Program-made: the position numbers and the translations under genes
In this document: positions 35,625-44,340 of the stretch, in pieces
Layout of the letters: each line of letters starts with the position of its first letter
How positions within the stretch are numbered: the stretch's first letter is position 1
NCBI RefSeq assembly: GCF_030264275.1
Contig: NZ_CP127165.1
Coordinates: 1 to 64,000, forward strand
Direction of reading: 5' to 3'
DNA: 64,000 nucleotides
Origin: Marivivens sp. LCG002
GTDB lineage: Bacteria > Pseudomonadota > Alphaproteobacteria > Rhodobacterales > Rhodobacteraceae
Notes under the pieces: model-generated
Databases searched by the model: none
Told to the model about the DNA's origin: nothing
What the model saw: the letters and a program-made list of their open reading frames with translations, nothing else

Positions 35625-36674
35625 TTATTCCCCGAAGTCGGCCAACGTCGGGACATCGAGATGCTGCAAGGGTTTCTTATCGGGCTCCCTGATCGCGCGG
35701 ATCGCGGCATGCGCCAGCCGTTGCCCGACGGCATCCACATTCTCCGGAAGGACGATAATCTTGTCTCGGAACAGCTTGAGTACCGGAACCGATTCTTTTC
35801 CGACAAGATCGATTTCCTTACCGACGGTCCGTCCATCTGCTTCTACGGCAGCGGCGGCAGCCAATGTGCCGTTGGTGGAACCACATACGATACCATCGAT
35901 GTCAGGTCGCTTGCGGAATAGGTCCACCAGATAGTTCTGCATGCGAACCATAGGCTCGTCGCTCGTGATCTCTTGGATCACAAAAAAGTCTATACCTGCT
36001 TCGCGCGCGCGGTTGGCCCCACCAAGCACCATCTCGCGGGCATAGTTATGCTCGAGCGGAGGCGCCAGCATGGCAATCGATTTACGGCCATTCTGGACAA
36101 GTTTTTGGATCGCAAGATCGCCATAGGCCGTGTTGTCGAAATCGACATAGGGATGCTCTGCGCACCATTGGCTCCGACCGTGTGTCGCAAAGGGAAAGTT
36201 ATGTTCCATCAGGTATTTTACCCGCGGATCATTCGGGCGAACCTGATTCATGATCAAAGCGTCCGCCGACTTTGTCTCGACGATGTAACGAATCGGCTTG
36301 AGGATATCTTCGTCGGGAAAGAAGGGCGTCACGATGAGATGGTAGGGGGTGTTCCGAAGCTCTGCCGCAAGAGACGAGATCAATCTTGCCGTGTGGTTCA
36401 TCATGTCGTGGTCGGTCGACAAAACAAGGCTGATGACGTTGGTTCGCCCCGTCCGGAGCCTCACTCCAGCGCGATTCGGCACATAGCCGATTGCATCTGC
36501 AATAGAGCGGATAAATTGCTTGGTATCGAATCCGATGTCGGGCGCATCGTTCAATGCGCGGGATACAGTAGGGACGGCCAATCCGCTGAGTCGCGAGATT
36601 GTTTTGAGCGTCGGCTTGTCTCCTGATGCTGCAAGAGCGAGTTCTTCGGGATCAATTTCGCGCCGTATTGCCAA
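35625..36674 (-). CDS. LacI-family transcriptional regulator
   Basis: The protein has an N-terminal LacI helix-turn-helix and hinge (KPTLKTISRLSGLAVPTVSRALNDAPDIG, then AIGYVPNRAGVRLRTGRTNVI). A periplasmic-binding-protein-like effector domain with DALIMNQVRPNDPRVKYL and DGIVCGSTNGTLAAAAAV follows. It is likely to repress both arms of the locus from the palindrome at 36828 until its sugar ligand appears. The start is uncertain. TTG at 36674 has AGGGGAG at eight bases; GTG at 36680 is too close to that site; an ATG at 36755 lacks one. About 349 residues with the chosen start. Confidence 0.88.
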   Translation of the reverse strand: MAIRREIDPEELALAASGDKPTLKTISRLSGLAVPTVSRALNDAPDIGFDTKQFIRSIADAIGYVPNRAGVRLRTGRTNVISLVLSTDHDMMNHTARLISSLAAELRNTPYHLIVTPFFPDEDILKPIRYIVETKSADALIMNQVRPNDPRVKYLMEHNFPFATHGRSQWCAEHPYVDFDNTAYGDLAIQKLVQNGRKSIAMLAPPLEHNYAREMVLGGANRAREAGIDFFVIQEITSDEPMVRMQNYLVDLFRKRPDIDGIVCGSTNGTLAAAAAVEADGRTVGKEIDLVGKESVPVLKLFRDKIIVLPENVDAVGQRLAHAAIRAIREPDKKPLQHLDVPTLADFGE

Positions 36675-36827
36675 GTCCACTTCTCCCCTTTGTCTTCTGG
36701 CATTTTTTAGCTTGCCGCTGTGTCGGTGCCTATTTTTTAAACACAGGATTTTCAATCCTTTCTGCGCTGCGGCGAACGATAGTTCTGGATTATCCTCACT
36801 TTCTTTTCAAATATTTCTTGCACCATC

Positions 36828-36847
36828 TTTCTATAACGTTATAGAAA
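36828..36847. promoter_or_regulatory. LacI-type operator palindrome
   Basis: TTTCTATAACGTTATAGAAA is a perfect 20-base palindrome with the central CG typical of LacI-family operators. It lies 36 bases before the substrate-binding-protein gene and between the regulator and importer genes, so it can control both. Immediately after it, TTTCTACAACG (36848-36858) repeats the left half with one change, which may be a second, weaker half-site. Confidence 0.75.
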
Positions 36848-36882
36848 TTTCTACAACGATTTAGCTTAGGGAGGTAAAAATC

Positions 36883-38106
36883 GTGAAACTGACAACCAAA
36901 CTGCTCGCTGCGTCCGCAATTGTTAGCGCAACCACCGTCGGTGCAACCGAACTCGAAGTAACCCATTGGTGGACTTCGGGTGGTGAAGCCGCTGCTGTTG
37001 CCGAACTCGCAAAGGCGTTCGACGCTTCGGGCGACAAGTGGATCGACGGCGCAATCGCCGGTTCGGGCGGCACCGCTCGTCCGATCATGATCAGCCGTAT
37101 CACCGGCGGTGACCCGATGGGTGCGACCCAGTTCAACCACGGCCAGCAGGCCCTTGAACTCGTCGAAGCCGGTCTGATGCTCGACCTCACCGATGTCGCA
37201 GAAGCCAACAACTGGAAAGACGTGATTTTCCCGTCGTCGCTGCTCGACGCCTGCACCATCGACGGCCGCATCTACTGTGCGCCCGTAAACATCCACTCGC
37301 CCGAGTGGCTCTGGCTCTCGAACAAGGTCTACGAAGATCTCGGTCTTCCCGTTCCGACCAACTGGAACGAATTCGTAGCTTCGGCTGACGCTGTTCGCGC
37401 AGCTGGTAAAGTTCCGCTCGCACTCGGCAACCAGCCCTGGCAGTCGAACCTCGCATTCGGTGCAATGCAGGTTGCAGTTGCCGGTCTCGACAACTGGAAA
37501 GCCGTCAACATGGACAAGAACATGGACGTAGCAGCCGGTGCTGAATACGCCGCCGTGTTCAAGGCTGCTGCCGACGCTCGCGCGCTCGCAGTCGGCTCGA
37601 ACGTTCAGGACTGGAACCAGGCAACCAACCTCGTCATCACCGATCAGGCCGGCGGCCAGATCATGGGTGACTGGGCACAGGGTGAATTCCAGGTTGCTGG
37701 CGAAGTTGCAGGCACCGACTACACCTGTCTTCCGGGTCTCGGTCTGAATGCTTACCTCTCCACCGGCGGTGACGCATTCTACTTCCCGAAGCTTGACGAT
37801 GCAGACAAGGAAGCCGCTCAGAAGCGTCTTGCCGCCCTGCTCGTAGCGCCGGAAACCCAGGTTGCCTTCAACCTCAAGAAGGGTTCGCTCCCGATCCGTG
37901 GCGACGTTGACCTTTCGGCTGCAAACGACTGCATGAAGAAGGGCCTCGAGCTCCTCGCTGCAGGTAACGTGATGCCGTCGGGCGACATGCTCTGGACCCC
38001 GGACACCCAGAAGCAGGTAGAAGACCTCATGGTTGAATTCTGGATGACCGATCTGGCTCCGGAAGTCGCTCACGAGCGTTGGGTCGACATCATCAGCAAC
38101 AACTAA
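36883..38106 (+). CDS. ABC sugar transporter, periplasmic binding protein
   Basis: The 407-residue protein has a signal peptide (MKLTTKLLAASAIVSATTVGA) followed by ELEVTHWWTSGGEAAAVAEL, typical of family-1 extracellular sugar-binding proteins. Tryptophan-rich PEWLWLSNKVYEDLGLPVPTNWNEF and LGNQPWQSNL, and GDWAQGEF, resemble those of glucose/mannose- or glucoside-type binders. The GTG start has GGGAGG at eight bases. Codon use is strongly biased towards preferred codons, suggesting high expression. A hairpin terminator separates it from the permease genes, so the binding protein is probably made in excess of the membrane parts. Confidence 0.92.
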   Translation: MKLTTKLLAASAIVSATTVGATELEVTHWWTSGGEAAAVAELAKAFDASGDKWIDGAIAGSGGTARPIMISRITGGDPMGATQFNHGQQALELVEAGLMLDLTDVAEANNWKDVIFPSSLLDACTIDGRIYCAPVNIHSPEWLWLSNKVYEDLGLPVPTNWNEFVASADAVRAAGKVPLALGNQPWQSNLAFGAMQVAVAGLDNWKAVNMDKNMDVAAGAEYAAVFKAAADARALAVGSNVQDWNQATNLVITDQAGGQIMGDWAQGEFQVAGEVAGTDYTCLPGLGLNAYLSTGGDAFYFPKLDDADKEAAQKRLAALLVAPETQVAFNLKKGSLPIRGDVDLSAANDCMKKGLELLAAGNVMPSGDMLWTPDTQKQVEDLMVEFWMTDLAPEVAHERWVDIISNN

Positions 38107-38123
38107 GTCTAGGGACTGAAATT

Positions 38124-38155
38124 GGGCCATCCTTTCCATAAGGGTGGCCCTTTTT
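38124..38155 (+). terminator. Intra-operon terminator after the binding-protein gene
   Basis: GGGCCATCCT (38124-38133) pairs with AGGGTGGCCC (38141-38150), with a mismatch, around a seven-base loop and is followed by five T residues. It lies 18 bases after the binding-protein stop and 34 bases before the first permease gene. Partial termination here would set the usual excess of binding protein over permease. Confidence 0.8.
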
Positions 38156-38188
38156 GTCAAAAATGTTCCGAATGACGAGGGGCACGGG

Positions 38189-39082
38189 ATGTCTACAAAA
38201 CCTATGGGCGCACGTATGCTGCGCAACTTAAACGCCAAGATCGCAGCACTGCCGATGATTGCCACGGCAATTGTTGTGTTCCTCGGCGGGACGATCTGGT
38301 CGGTGGTCTATTCTTTCACCGGATCAAAACTTCTTCCGAAATTCAAATTTGTCGGACTTCAGCAATACGAGCGTCTCTGGGGCAACAGCCGCTGGGTGAT
38401 CTCGATCGAGAACCTCTTCTGGTATGGTTTCTTTGCGCTGGTCTTCACGATTTCGATCGGCTTTCTGCTTGCTGTTCTCTTGGATCAAAAGATCCGCTTC
38501 GAGAGCGCTTTCCGCACCATTCTGCTTTATCCTTTCGCACTTTCTTTCATCGTGACGGGTCTTGTTTGGCAGTGGCTTCTGAACCCCGAGCTCGGCATCC
38601 AAGGCATCGTGCGCGGCATGGGTTGGGAGAGCTTTACCTTCGACCCCCTTTACACGCCTGAACTTGTTCTGGTCGGGCTTCTCATGGCCGGTCTTTGGCA
38701 GAGCACGGGCTTTGTGATGTGCATCATGTTGGCGGGTCTGCGCGGCATCGACGAAGACATCTGGAAAGCATCGCGCGTCGACGGCATCGCCAAATGGAAG
38801 ACCTATCTCTTCGTCGTCATTCCGATGATGCGCCCCGTGTTCATCACTACACTCGTGATCGTGGCTTCGGGCATCATCAAACTCTACGATCTCGTGGTTG
38901 CTATGACCTCGGGTGGTCCGGGTAACGCAAGCCAAGTGCCCGCCATGTATGTCTATGACTACATGTTCCAGGCTCAGAACCTCGGTCAGGGCCTCGCGGC
39001 GTCGACCATGATGCTCCTGAGCGTTCTCATTGTCCTAATTCCTTGGGCCTATCTCGAATTCGGAGGCAAGAAACATGGCTGA
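38189..39082 (+). CDS. ABC sugar transporter permease 1 (MalF-like)
   Basis: From the ATG at 38189 (GAGGGG upstream) the protein is 297 residues with six membrane segments. The binding-protein-dependent transport motif EDIWKASRVDGIAKWKTYLFVVIPMMRP (EAA loop, near 186-214) contacts the ATPase. It pairs with the second permease, whose start overlaps its end by eight bases. The first permease in such importers usually contributes the larger periplasmic contacts. Confidence 0.92.
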   Translation: MSTKPMGARMLRNLNAKIAALPMIATAIVVFLGGTIWSVVYSFTGSKLLPKFKFVGLQQYERLWGNSRWVISIENLFWYGFFALVFTISIGFLLAVLLDQKIRFESAFRTILLYPFALSFIVTGLVWQWLLNPELGIQGIVRGMGWESFTFDPLYTPELVLVGLLMAGLWQSTGFVMCIMLAGLRGIDEDIWKASRVDGIAKWKTYLFVVIPMMRPVFITTLVIVASGIIKLYDLVVAMTSGGPGNASQVPAMYVYDYMFQAQNLGQGLAASTMMLLSVLIVLIPWAYLEFGGKKHG

Positions 39083-39980
39083 CGCGACCACAAACCTTTT
39101 GGACGGCCCGAGCGGTCCCAAGCCGCGCCGCAAGTTTTCGCGCCGCAACATCATGCTCTACGGCATTCTTGCCATGGTCTGCATCTATTATGTGGTGCCG
39201 CTTTGGGTGATGGTTATGACCTCGCTCAAGGGGATGCCTGAAATCCGCATGGGCAATATCTTTGCTCCGCCCGTTGAGGTGACCTTCCAGCCTTGGGTAA
39301 AAGCATGGGCAGAGGCCTGCACGGGACTCAACTGTGACGGTCTGAGCCGTGGCTTCTGGAACTCGGTCCAGATCATGGTGCCTTCGGTCATCATCTCGAT
39401 CGCAATCGCATCGGTAAACGGCTACGCGCTTGTGAACTGGAAGTTCAAAGGCTCGGAAGTCTTCTTTACCATCCTGATCTTCGGGAGCTTTATCCCCTAT
39501 CAGATCATGCTTTACCCGATCGTTATCCTGCTTCGCGAAATGGGGATTTACGGCACACTCTGGGGGCTTGTCCTTGTGCACTCGATCTTCGGGATGCCGA
39601 TCCTGACGCTCCTGTTCCGCAACTACTTCACCTCGGTTCCCGAGGAGCTGTTCAAAGCGGCGCGTGTCGACGGCGCGGGGTTCTGGGGCATTTACTTCCG
39701 TATCATGCTTCCGATGTCTCTGCCGATCTTCGTTGTGGCGATCATCCTTCAGGTGACGGGTATCTGGAACGACTTCCTCTTTGGTGTCGTCTTTACCAAG
39801 CCCGATCTCTATCCGATGACCGTGCAGCTCAATAACATCGTGAACTCCGTACAGGGTGTGAAGGAATACAACGTCAACATGGCTGCAACCATGCTGACCG
39901 GTCTTGTCCCCCTCTTCGTCTACTTTGTCTCCGGCAAACTCTTCGTGCGCGGCATTGCCGCCGGCGCAGTGAAAGGCTGA
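39075..39980 (+). CDS. ABC sugar transporter permease 2 (MalG-like)
   Basis: The 301-residue protein has six predicted membrane segments and the EAA loop EELFKAARVDGAGFWGIYFRIMLPMSLP near 193-221. It is the second permease of the carbohydrate importer and overlaps permease 1 by eight bases. A long periplasmic loop between the first two helices (about 55-105) contains two Cys residues (TGLNCDG region) that could form a disulphide. The ATPase gene follows after six bases. Confidence 0.92.
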   Translation: MADATTNLLDGPSGPKPRRKFSRRNIMLYGILAMVCIYYVVPLWVMVMTSLKGMPEIRMGNIFAPPVEVTFQPWVKAWAEACTGLNCDGLSRGFWNSVQIMVPSVIISIAIASVNGYALVNWKFKGSEVFFTILIFGSFIPYQIMLYPIVILLREMGIYGTLWGLVLVHSIFGMPILTLLFRNYFTSVPEELFKAARVDGAGFWGIYFRIMLPMSLPIFVVAIILQVTGIWNDFLFGVVFTKPDLYPMTVQLNNIVNSVQGVKEYNVNMAATMLTGLVPLFVYFVSGKLFVRGIAAGAVKG

Positions 39981-39986
39981 TCTGAA

Positions 39987-41075
39987 ATGAACACTGAAAA
40001 CTACTCCGTCCAGATCAAGGACCTCGATCTCAACTTTGGCGCCGTAAAGGTTCTCAAGGGTCTCAACCTCGATATCGAACAGGGCGAGTTCGTCGTTCTG
40101 CTCGGCTCTTCGGGGTGCGGTAAATCCACGCTTCTGAACTGTATCGCAGGTCTTCTCGAAGTCTCTGCGGGCCAGATCCACATTCAGGGCAAAAACGTCA
40201 CTTGGGCAGAACCCAGTGATCGGGGCATCGGCATGGTGTTCCAGTCCTATGCGCTCTATCCGCAGATGACCGTAGAAGGGAACCTGTCGTTCGGTCTCAA
40301 GAACGCCAAAATCCCCGCCGACGAGATCAAGCGGCGCGTTGCCCGTGCAGCCGAGATCCTTCAGATCGAACCCCTGTTGAAGCGTAAACCTGCTGCTCTT
40401 TCGGGTGGTCAGCGTCAGCGTGTGGCCATCGGTCGTGCGCTTGTGCGTGACGTGGACGTGTTCCTCTTCGACGAACCGCTCTCGAACCTTGATGCCAAGT
40501 TGCGCACCGACCTGCGCGTCGAGATCAAGCGTCTGCACCAGCAGCTCAAGAACACGATGATCTATGTGACGCACGACCAGATCGAAGCCATGACGCTTGC
40601 TGACCGCATCGCGATCATGAAAGGCGGTCTGATCATGCAGCTTGGCTCGCCCGACGAGATCTACAACCGTCCGCAGTGCATCTATGTGGCCGACTTTATC
40701 GGCTCGCCCTCGATGAACTTCTTCGACGGTCAGTTCGAGAACGGCGTGTTCACGAATGCCGATCTTACGGTTCCGATGACCGGCTATGACTATGTGTCGG
40801 CCAACACTGCCGCTTGCACTGCTGTTCTGGGTATTCGCCCCGAGCATATCGTCACGGGCGAGCTTGTGAACTCTGCGCCGATCCAGCTCGATAGCGTGGT
40901 CGAAATCGTCGAACCCATGGGCGCCGATACGCTTGTCTATGCCAAGGTCGGTTCGAGCTCGGTCCGCATCCGTATGGACGGCCAGGCCCGCGTAAGCCCG
41001 GGTGATGAGCTCAAGATCGGTGTCGATGCCTCGCGCGCGTCGCTCTTTGATAAAACATCTGAACAACGTCTATAA
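39987..41075 (+). CDS. ABC sugar transporter ATPase (UgpC/MsmK type)
   Basis: The 362-residue protein energises the importer. Walker A GSSGCGKST lies near residues 38-46, the Q-loop in GMVFQSYALYPQMTV near 78-92, the signature LSGGQRQRVAIGRALVRD near 135-152 and Walker B VFLFDEPLSNLDAKLR near 155-170. The C-terminal OB-fold (about 240-362) is the MalK/UgpC type, which often takes part in regulation. Six bases separate it from permease 2 and 23 from the second isomerase gene. Confidence 0.94.
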   Translation: MNTENYSVQIKDLDLNFGAVKVLKGLNLDIEQGEFVVLLGSSGCGKSTLLNCIAGLLEVSAGQIHIQGKNVTWAEPSDRGIGMVFQSYALYPQMTVEGNLSFGLKNAKIPADEIKRRVARAAEILQIEPLLKRKPAALSGGQRQRVAIGRALVRDVDVFLFDEPLSNLDAKLRTDLRVEIKRLHQQLKNTMIYVTHDQIEAMTLADRIAIMKGGLIMQLGSPDEIYNRPQCIYVADFIGSPSMNFFDGQFENGVFTNADLTVPMTGYDYVSANTAACTAVLGIRPEHIVTGELVNSAPIQLDSVVEIVEPMGADTLVYAKVGSSSVRIRMDGQARVSPGDELKIGVDASRASLFDKTSEQRL

Positions 41076-41098
41076 GACAATCCAGAAAGGACTCGGCT

Positions 41099-41842
41099 AT
41101 GCCGAACATTTCGTTCCAACTGTTCTCGACCCGCGAATTTCCGGTCGATGAAACACTCGGTCTCTTGCAAAAGACGGGTATCAAGGAAGTAGAGGGCTTC
41201 GGCCCCTACTATGATGATCCTGCCGCGACCAAAGCCAAGCTTGACGCCCACGGGCTTTCGATGCCGACAGGTCATTTCAGCCTCGATATGGTTGAAAAAG
41301 AGCCTGCGCGCACGATCGAGGTTGCCAAAACCATCGGCGTCGAAGCCGTGATCGTCCCCTATATCATGCCCGACGACCGTCCGAAAAATGCTGCCGAATG
41401 GAAAGCCTTTGGCGAGCGTCTGGCAAAAATCAGCGAACCGATCCGCGCAGCAGGGCTCCAGTTCGGCTATCACAACCACGACTTCGAATTCTTTGCTCTC
41501 GAAGACGGTTCGCTTCCCATTGATCACATCGTGAACGCCTCCGAGCATATCAAGATCGAGCTCGACCTGTGCTGGGTATTCGTGGCCAAGCATGATCCCG
41601 TCGCATGGATCAACAAGCTTGCCGATCGTTTGATCTCGGTGCACGTCAAGGACCGCGCACCCGAAGGCGAAGCCACCGACGAAAGCGGCTGGGCCGATGT
41701 TGGTCATGGTGTCATCGAATGGCCGCCCATCGTTGCCGCTCTCAAGGACGCAGGCGTTCCGCGTTACGTCATCGAGCACGACAATCCGAACAACCAAGAG
41801 CGTTTGATCACACGGTCTTACGCCACTGTCTCCAAATTCTAA
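41099..41842 (+). CDS. Sugar phosphate isomerase/epimerase, TIM barrel (right arm)
   Basis: The 247-residue protein is a short xylose-isomerase-like TIM barrel. Metal-ligand segments are FGYHNHDFEFFALEDG near 122-137, IELDLCWVFVAKHDPVAWI near 153-171, ISVHVKDRAPEG near 179-190 and YVIEHDNPNNQERL near 223-236. Family members epimerise or isomerise keto-sugars. It lies between the transporter ATPase gene and an oxidoreductase, echoing the isomerase-oxidoreductase pair on the left arm, though the two isomerases differ in length by about 100 residues. Confidence 0.88.
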   Translation: MPNISFQLFSTREFPVDETLGLLQKTGIKEVEGFGPYYDDPAATKAKLDAHGLSMPTGHFSLDMVEKEPARTIEVAKTIGVEAVIVPYIMPDDRPKNAAEWKAFGERLAKISEPIRAAGLQFGYHNHDFEFFALEDGSLPIDHIVNASEHIKIELDLCWVFVAKHDPVAWINKLADRLISVHVKDRAPEGEATDESGWADVGHGVIEWPPIVAALKDAGVPRYVIEHDNPNNQERLITRSYATVSKF

Positions 41843-41854
41843 GGACTTAGACCC

Positions 41855-42988
41855 ATGGCCAAACTTGGCGTAGGTATCATCGGGTGTGGCAATATTTCGA
41901 CCACATACCTCAAATATGCTCCCGCGTTCAAAGCGCTGGATCTCAAAGCTGTTGCGGACATCAATATGGAGTCCGCCAACGCCCGTGCCGCCGAATTCGG
42001 CGTCAAGGCAATGACTGTGGACGAACTTCTCGCGTCCGACGACATTCAGGTTGTCGTCAACCTGACGATCCCTGCCGCGCACTTCCCGATCACCAAGCGC
42101 ATTCTTGAATCGGGCAAGCACGCCTATTCGGAAAAGCCGCTGGTTCTGACCCTCGAAGAGGGTGAAGAGCTCCGCCGTATCGCCAATGAAAAGGGTCTTC
42201 GCGTCGGTTCCGCGCCTGACACCTTCCTCGGCGGTGCGCATCAGGCAGCACGCGAAGCGATCGACAACGGCAAAACCGGCAAGATCGTCGGCGGCACCTG
42301 TCACTTTATGGGTCACGGCATGGAAGCATGGCACCCGAACCCCGACTTCTTCTTCAAGCCCGGTGGTGGCCCGATCCTTGATATGGGTCCGTACTATATC
42401 ACCAACCTTGTTCAGCTGATCGGGCCTGTAAAGTCGGTCACGGCCATGACTTCGGCCGCGTTCTCGACACGGACGATTGCCAATGGTCCGCGTGACGGCG
42501 AAGAGATCACGGTCGAAACTCCGACCAATATCCACGCGCTTCTCGAGTTCCATAACGGTGCCGTTGTGACGGTGGGTGTATCCTGGGATGTGTGGGCGCA
42601 CCGTCACCCGAACATGGACCTCTATGGCGAGCTGGCTTCGCTCTATGTGCCTGACCCGAACTTCTTTGGCGGCGATGTGACCCTCACGGATTCCAAGGGT
42701 GAGAAGCATATCCTCGACCACAAAGGTCATCCGTGGTCGGTCCACAATCAGGAAAACCATCTTGGCGAGCCGATCTCGAACTATCGCTGTGCAGGTCTTG
42801 CCGACATGGTTACCGCGATCGAGGAAAACCGTCAGCACCGCTGCAACATCGATCTCGCCGTGCATGTGACCGAAGTGATGACCTCGGTTCTCAAGGCAGG
42901 TGCAGAACGCACTTGGGTGGAAATGACCACGACTTGCGAGCGTCCCGATTACATCGGACCGGACGAAGCCAAGGCGATGATGAACTAA
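41855..42988 (+). CDS. Gfo/Idh/MocA-family oxidoreductase (right arm)
   Basis: The 377-residue protein has the Rossmann motif GVGIIGCGNISTTYLKYAP near residues 4-22, the conserved SEKPLVL near 91-97 and GGGPILDMGPYYITNLVQLIGPV near 170-192 with the Asp of the catalytic region. The expected His after the DMG motif is replaced by Tyr (DMGPYY), a variant common in this subfamily. It ends the importer operon and is followed by a palindrome and a strong terminator. Oxidation of a sugar imported by the same operon is inferred from context. Confidence 0.88.
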   Translation: MAKLGVGIIGCGNISTTYLKYAPAFKALDLKAVADINMESANARAAEFGVKAMTVDELLASDDIQVVVNLTIPAAHFPITKRILESGKHAYSEKPLVLTLEEGEELRRIANEKGLRVGSAPDTFLGGAHQAAREAIDNGKTGKIVGGTCHFMGHGMEAWHPNPDFFFKPGGGPILDMGPYYITNLVQLIGPVKSVTAMTSAAFSTRTIANGPRDGEEITVETPTNIHALLEFHNGAVVTVGVSWDVWAHRHPNMDLYGELASLYVPDPNFFGGDVTLTDSKGEKHILDHKGHPWSVHNQENHLGEPISNYRCAGLADMVTAIEENRQHRCNIDLAVHVTEVMTSVLKAGAERTWVEMTTTCERPDYIGPDEAKAMMN

Positions 42989-42989
42989 G

Positions 42990-43007
42990 TTTTCCGATAT
43001 CGGAAAA
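42990..43007. repeat. 18-base perfect palindrome
   Basis: TTTTCCGATATCGGAAAA lies directly after the stop codon of the oxidoreductase gene and just before the terminator hairpin. It could act as an extra RNA hairpin protecting the 3' end, or as a binding site. Its sequence differs from the LacI-type operator at 36828. Confidence 0.6.
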
Positions 43008-43010
43008 GCG

Positions 43011-43038
43011 AAAGGGCCGCTCGAAGGAGCGGCCCTTT
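43011..43038. terminator. Bidirectional terminator between sugar operon and rlmN
   Basis: AAAGGGCCGCTC (43011-43022) pairs perfectly with GAGCGGCCCTTT (43027-43038) around GAAG. Short T-runs flank it on both strands, so it can end transcripts of the rightward sugar operon and of the convergent rlmN. Confidence 0.85.
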
Positions 43039-43041
43039 GTC

Positions 43042-44223
43042 TTAGTGACCAAGGCCGGCTTCGGCCTCGATCTGGCGTTTGGATTTGCGCTCCCGCTCGG
43101 TCGCAGATTTGAGCTGCCCGCAAGCCGCCATGATATCCTCGCCGCGCGGAGTGCGGATGGGAGAGGCATAGCCCGCCTTGTAGATGATGTCGGCAAAGGC
43201 CTCGATCCGCTCCCAGTCGCTGCGTTGATACGGTGCGCCGGGCCATTCGTTGAACGGAATGAGATTGATCTTGGCCGGAACGCCCTTGATCAGCTTTACC
43301 AGACGGCGGGCGTCTTCGTCGCTGTCGTTGACGTCCTTGAGCATGACATATTCAAAGGTGATCCGCTCCGAGTTCGAAGCCTTGGGATATTCTTTGAGCG
43401 CCTGCATAAGTGTCGCGATGTTCCATTTCTTGTTCACGGGAACAAGCTTGTCGCGGATTTCGTCGGTGGTCGCATGGAACGACACGGCAAGCTGACAACC
43501 GATCTCTTCGGCGGTGCGGGCAATCTCGGGCACAACGCCCGACGTCGAAAGAGTTATGCGGCGACGCGAGAGAGAAATACCCTCGGGGTCCATCGCGATC
43601 TTCATCGCGTTGCGCACGTTCTCGAAGTTATAGAGCGGCTCGCCCATGCCCATCAGAACGATGTTCGAGAGAAGTCGCTGTTCGTTCTTGGGTGCGCCTT
43701 GCTCGGGCCATTCGCCAAGATCGTCGCGGGCCAGCATGACCTGACCGATGATCTCGCCTGCGGTGAGGTTGCGCACAAGCTTTTGTGTGCCCGTATGGCA
43801 GAACGAACAGGTCAGCGTGCAGCCCACCTGAGACGATACGCAGAGCGTGCCGCGATCTTCCTCGGGGATATAGACGATCTCGACCTCGTGACCGCCCGCG
43901 ATCCGAACAAGGTATTTGCGCGTGCCGTCCGCGCTGACCTGACGTGTCACCATCTCGGGAAGCTCGATCACAAAGCTTTCGGCCAGAAGCGCGCGGTAAT
44001 CTTTGGCAAGGTTGGTCATGGACGCGAAATCGCGCACGCCCCAATGGTAAATCCATTGCCAGATCTGGTTGACGCGCATCTTGGCCTGTTTCTCGGGCGT
44101 GCCGATGGCGACCAGCGCATCGCGCATCTCGTCACGGGTCATGCCGACCAGATTGGGCAGACCCTCCGCCAGTTTACGCGGAATGGTCAGAACGTCTTGT
44201 GTAATCGGTGCAGTGGCGGTCAT
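43042..44223 (-). CDS. rlmN: Dual-specificity RNA methyltransferase RlmN
   Basis: RlmN is a radical-SAM enzyme that methylates C2 of adenosine 2503 in 23S rRNA and A37 in some tRNAs. The 393-residue protein has the CxxxCxxC cluster Cys135/139/142 ([16 protein letters not shown]), the [10 protein letters not shown] motif near 185-194 and LSTSGVVP near 219-226. A conserved C-terminal Cys lies in MAACGQLK near 365-372, which forms the methylation intermediate. The final 20 residues are lysine-rich. Confidence 0.96.
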   Translation of the reverse strand: MTATAPITQDVLTIPRKLAEGLPNLVGMTRDEMRDALVAIGTPEKQAKMRVNQIWQWIYHWGVRDFASMTNLAKDYRALLAESFVIELPEMVTRQVSADGTRKYLVRIAGGHEVEIVYIPEEDRGTLCVSSQVGCTLTCSFCHTGTQKLVRNLTAGEIIGQVMLARDDLGEWPEQGAPKNEQRLLSNIVLMGMGEPLYNFENVRNAMKIAMDPEGISLSRRRITLSTSGVVPEIARTAEEIGCQLAVSFHATTDEIRDKLVPVNKKWNIATLMQALKEYPKASNSERITFEYVMLKDVNDSDEDARRLVKLIKGVPAKINLIPFNEWPGAPYQRSDWERIEAFADIIYKAGYASPIRTPRGEDIMAACGQLKSATERERKSKRQIEAEAGLGH

Positions 44224-44266
44224 GGCAGCAGATCCCTTTGATCAAGGCGGCCTCATATAACATTGA

Positions 44267-44293
44267 CGGGCAGAATCAAAAAGATTCCGCCCG
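44267..44293. other. Hairpin in the rlmN leader
   Basis: CGGGC-a-GAATC (44267-44277) pairs with GATTC-c-GCCCG (44283-44293) around AAAAA, ten pairs with one mismatch. It lies about 45 bases upstream of the rlmN ATG on the minus strand and downstream of the ialB-like gene, so it may be part of the rlmN leader or a second termination signal for the upstream gene. Confidence 0.5.
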
Positions 44294-44318
44294 AAAACGA
44301 GGTCTAATTTCAAAACTT

Positions 44319-44332
44319 CACCGTGAACGGTG
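44319..44332 (-). terminator. Probable terminator of the ialB-like gene
   Basis: CACCG-ttca-CGGTG on the minus strand is followed by AAGTTTTG. It lies nine bases after the stop codon at 44341. The short stem and interrupted T-run make it a weak terminator. Confidence 0.5.
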
Positions 44333-44340
44333 GAAAACGC

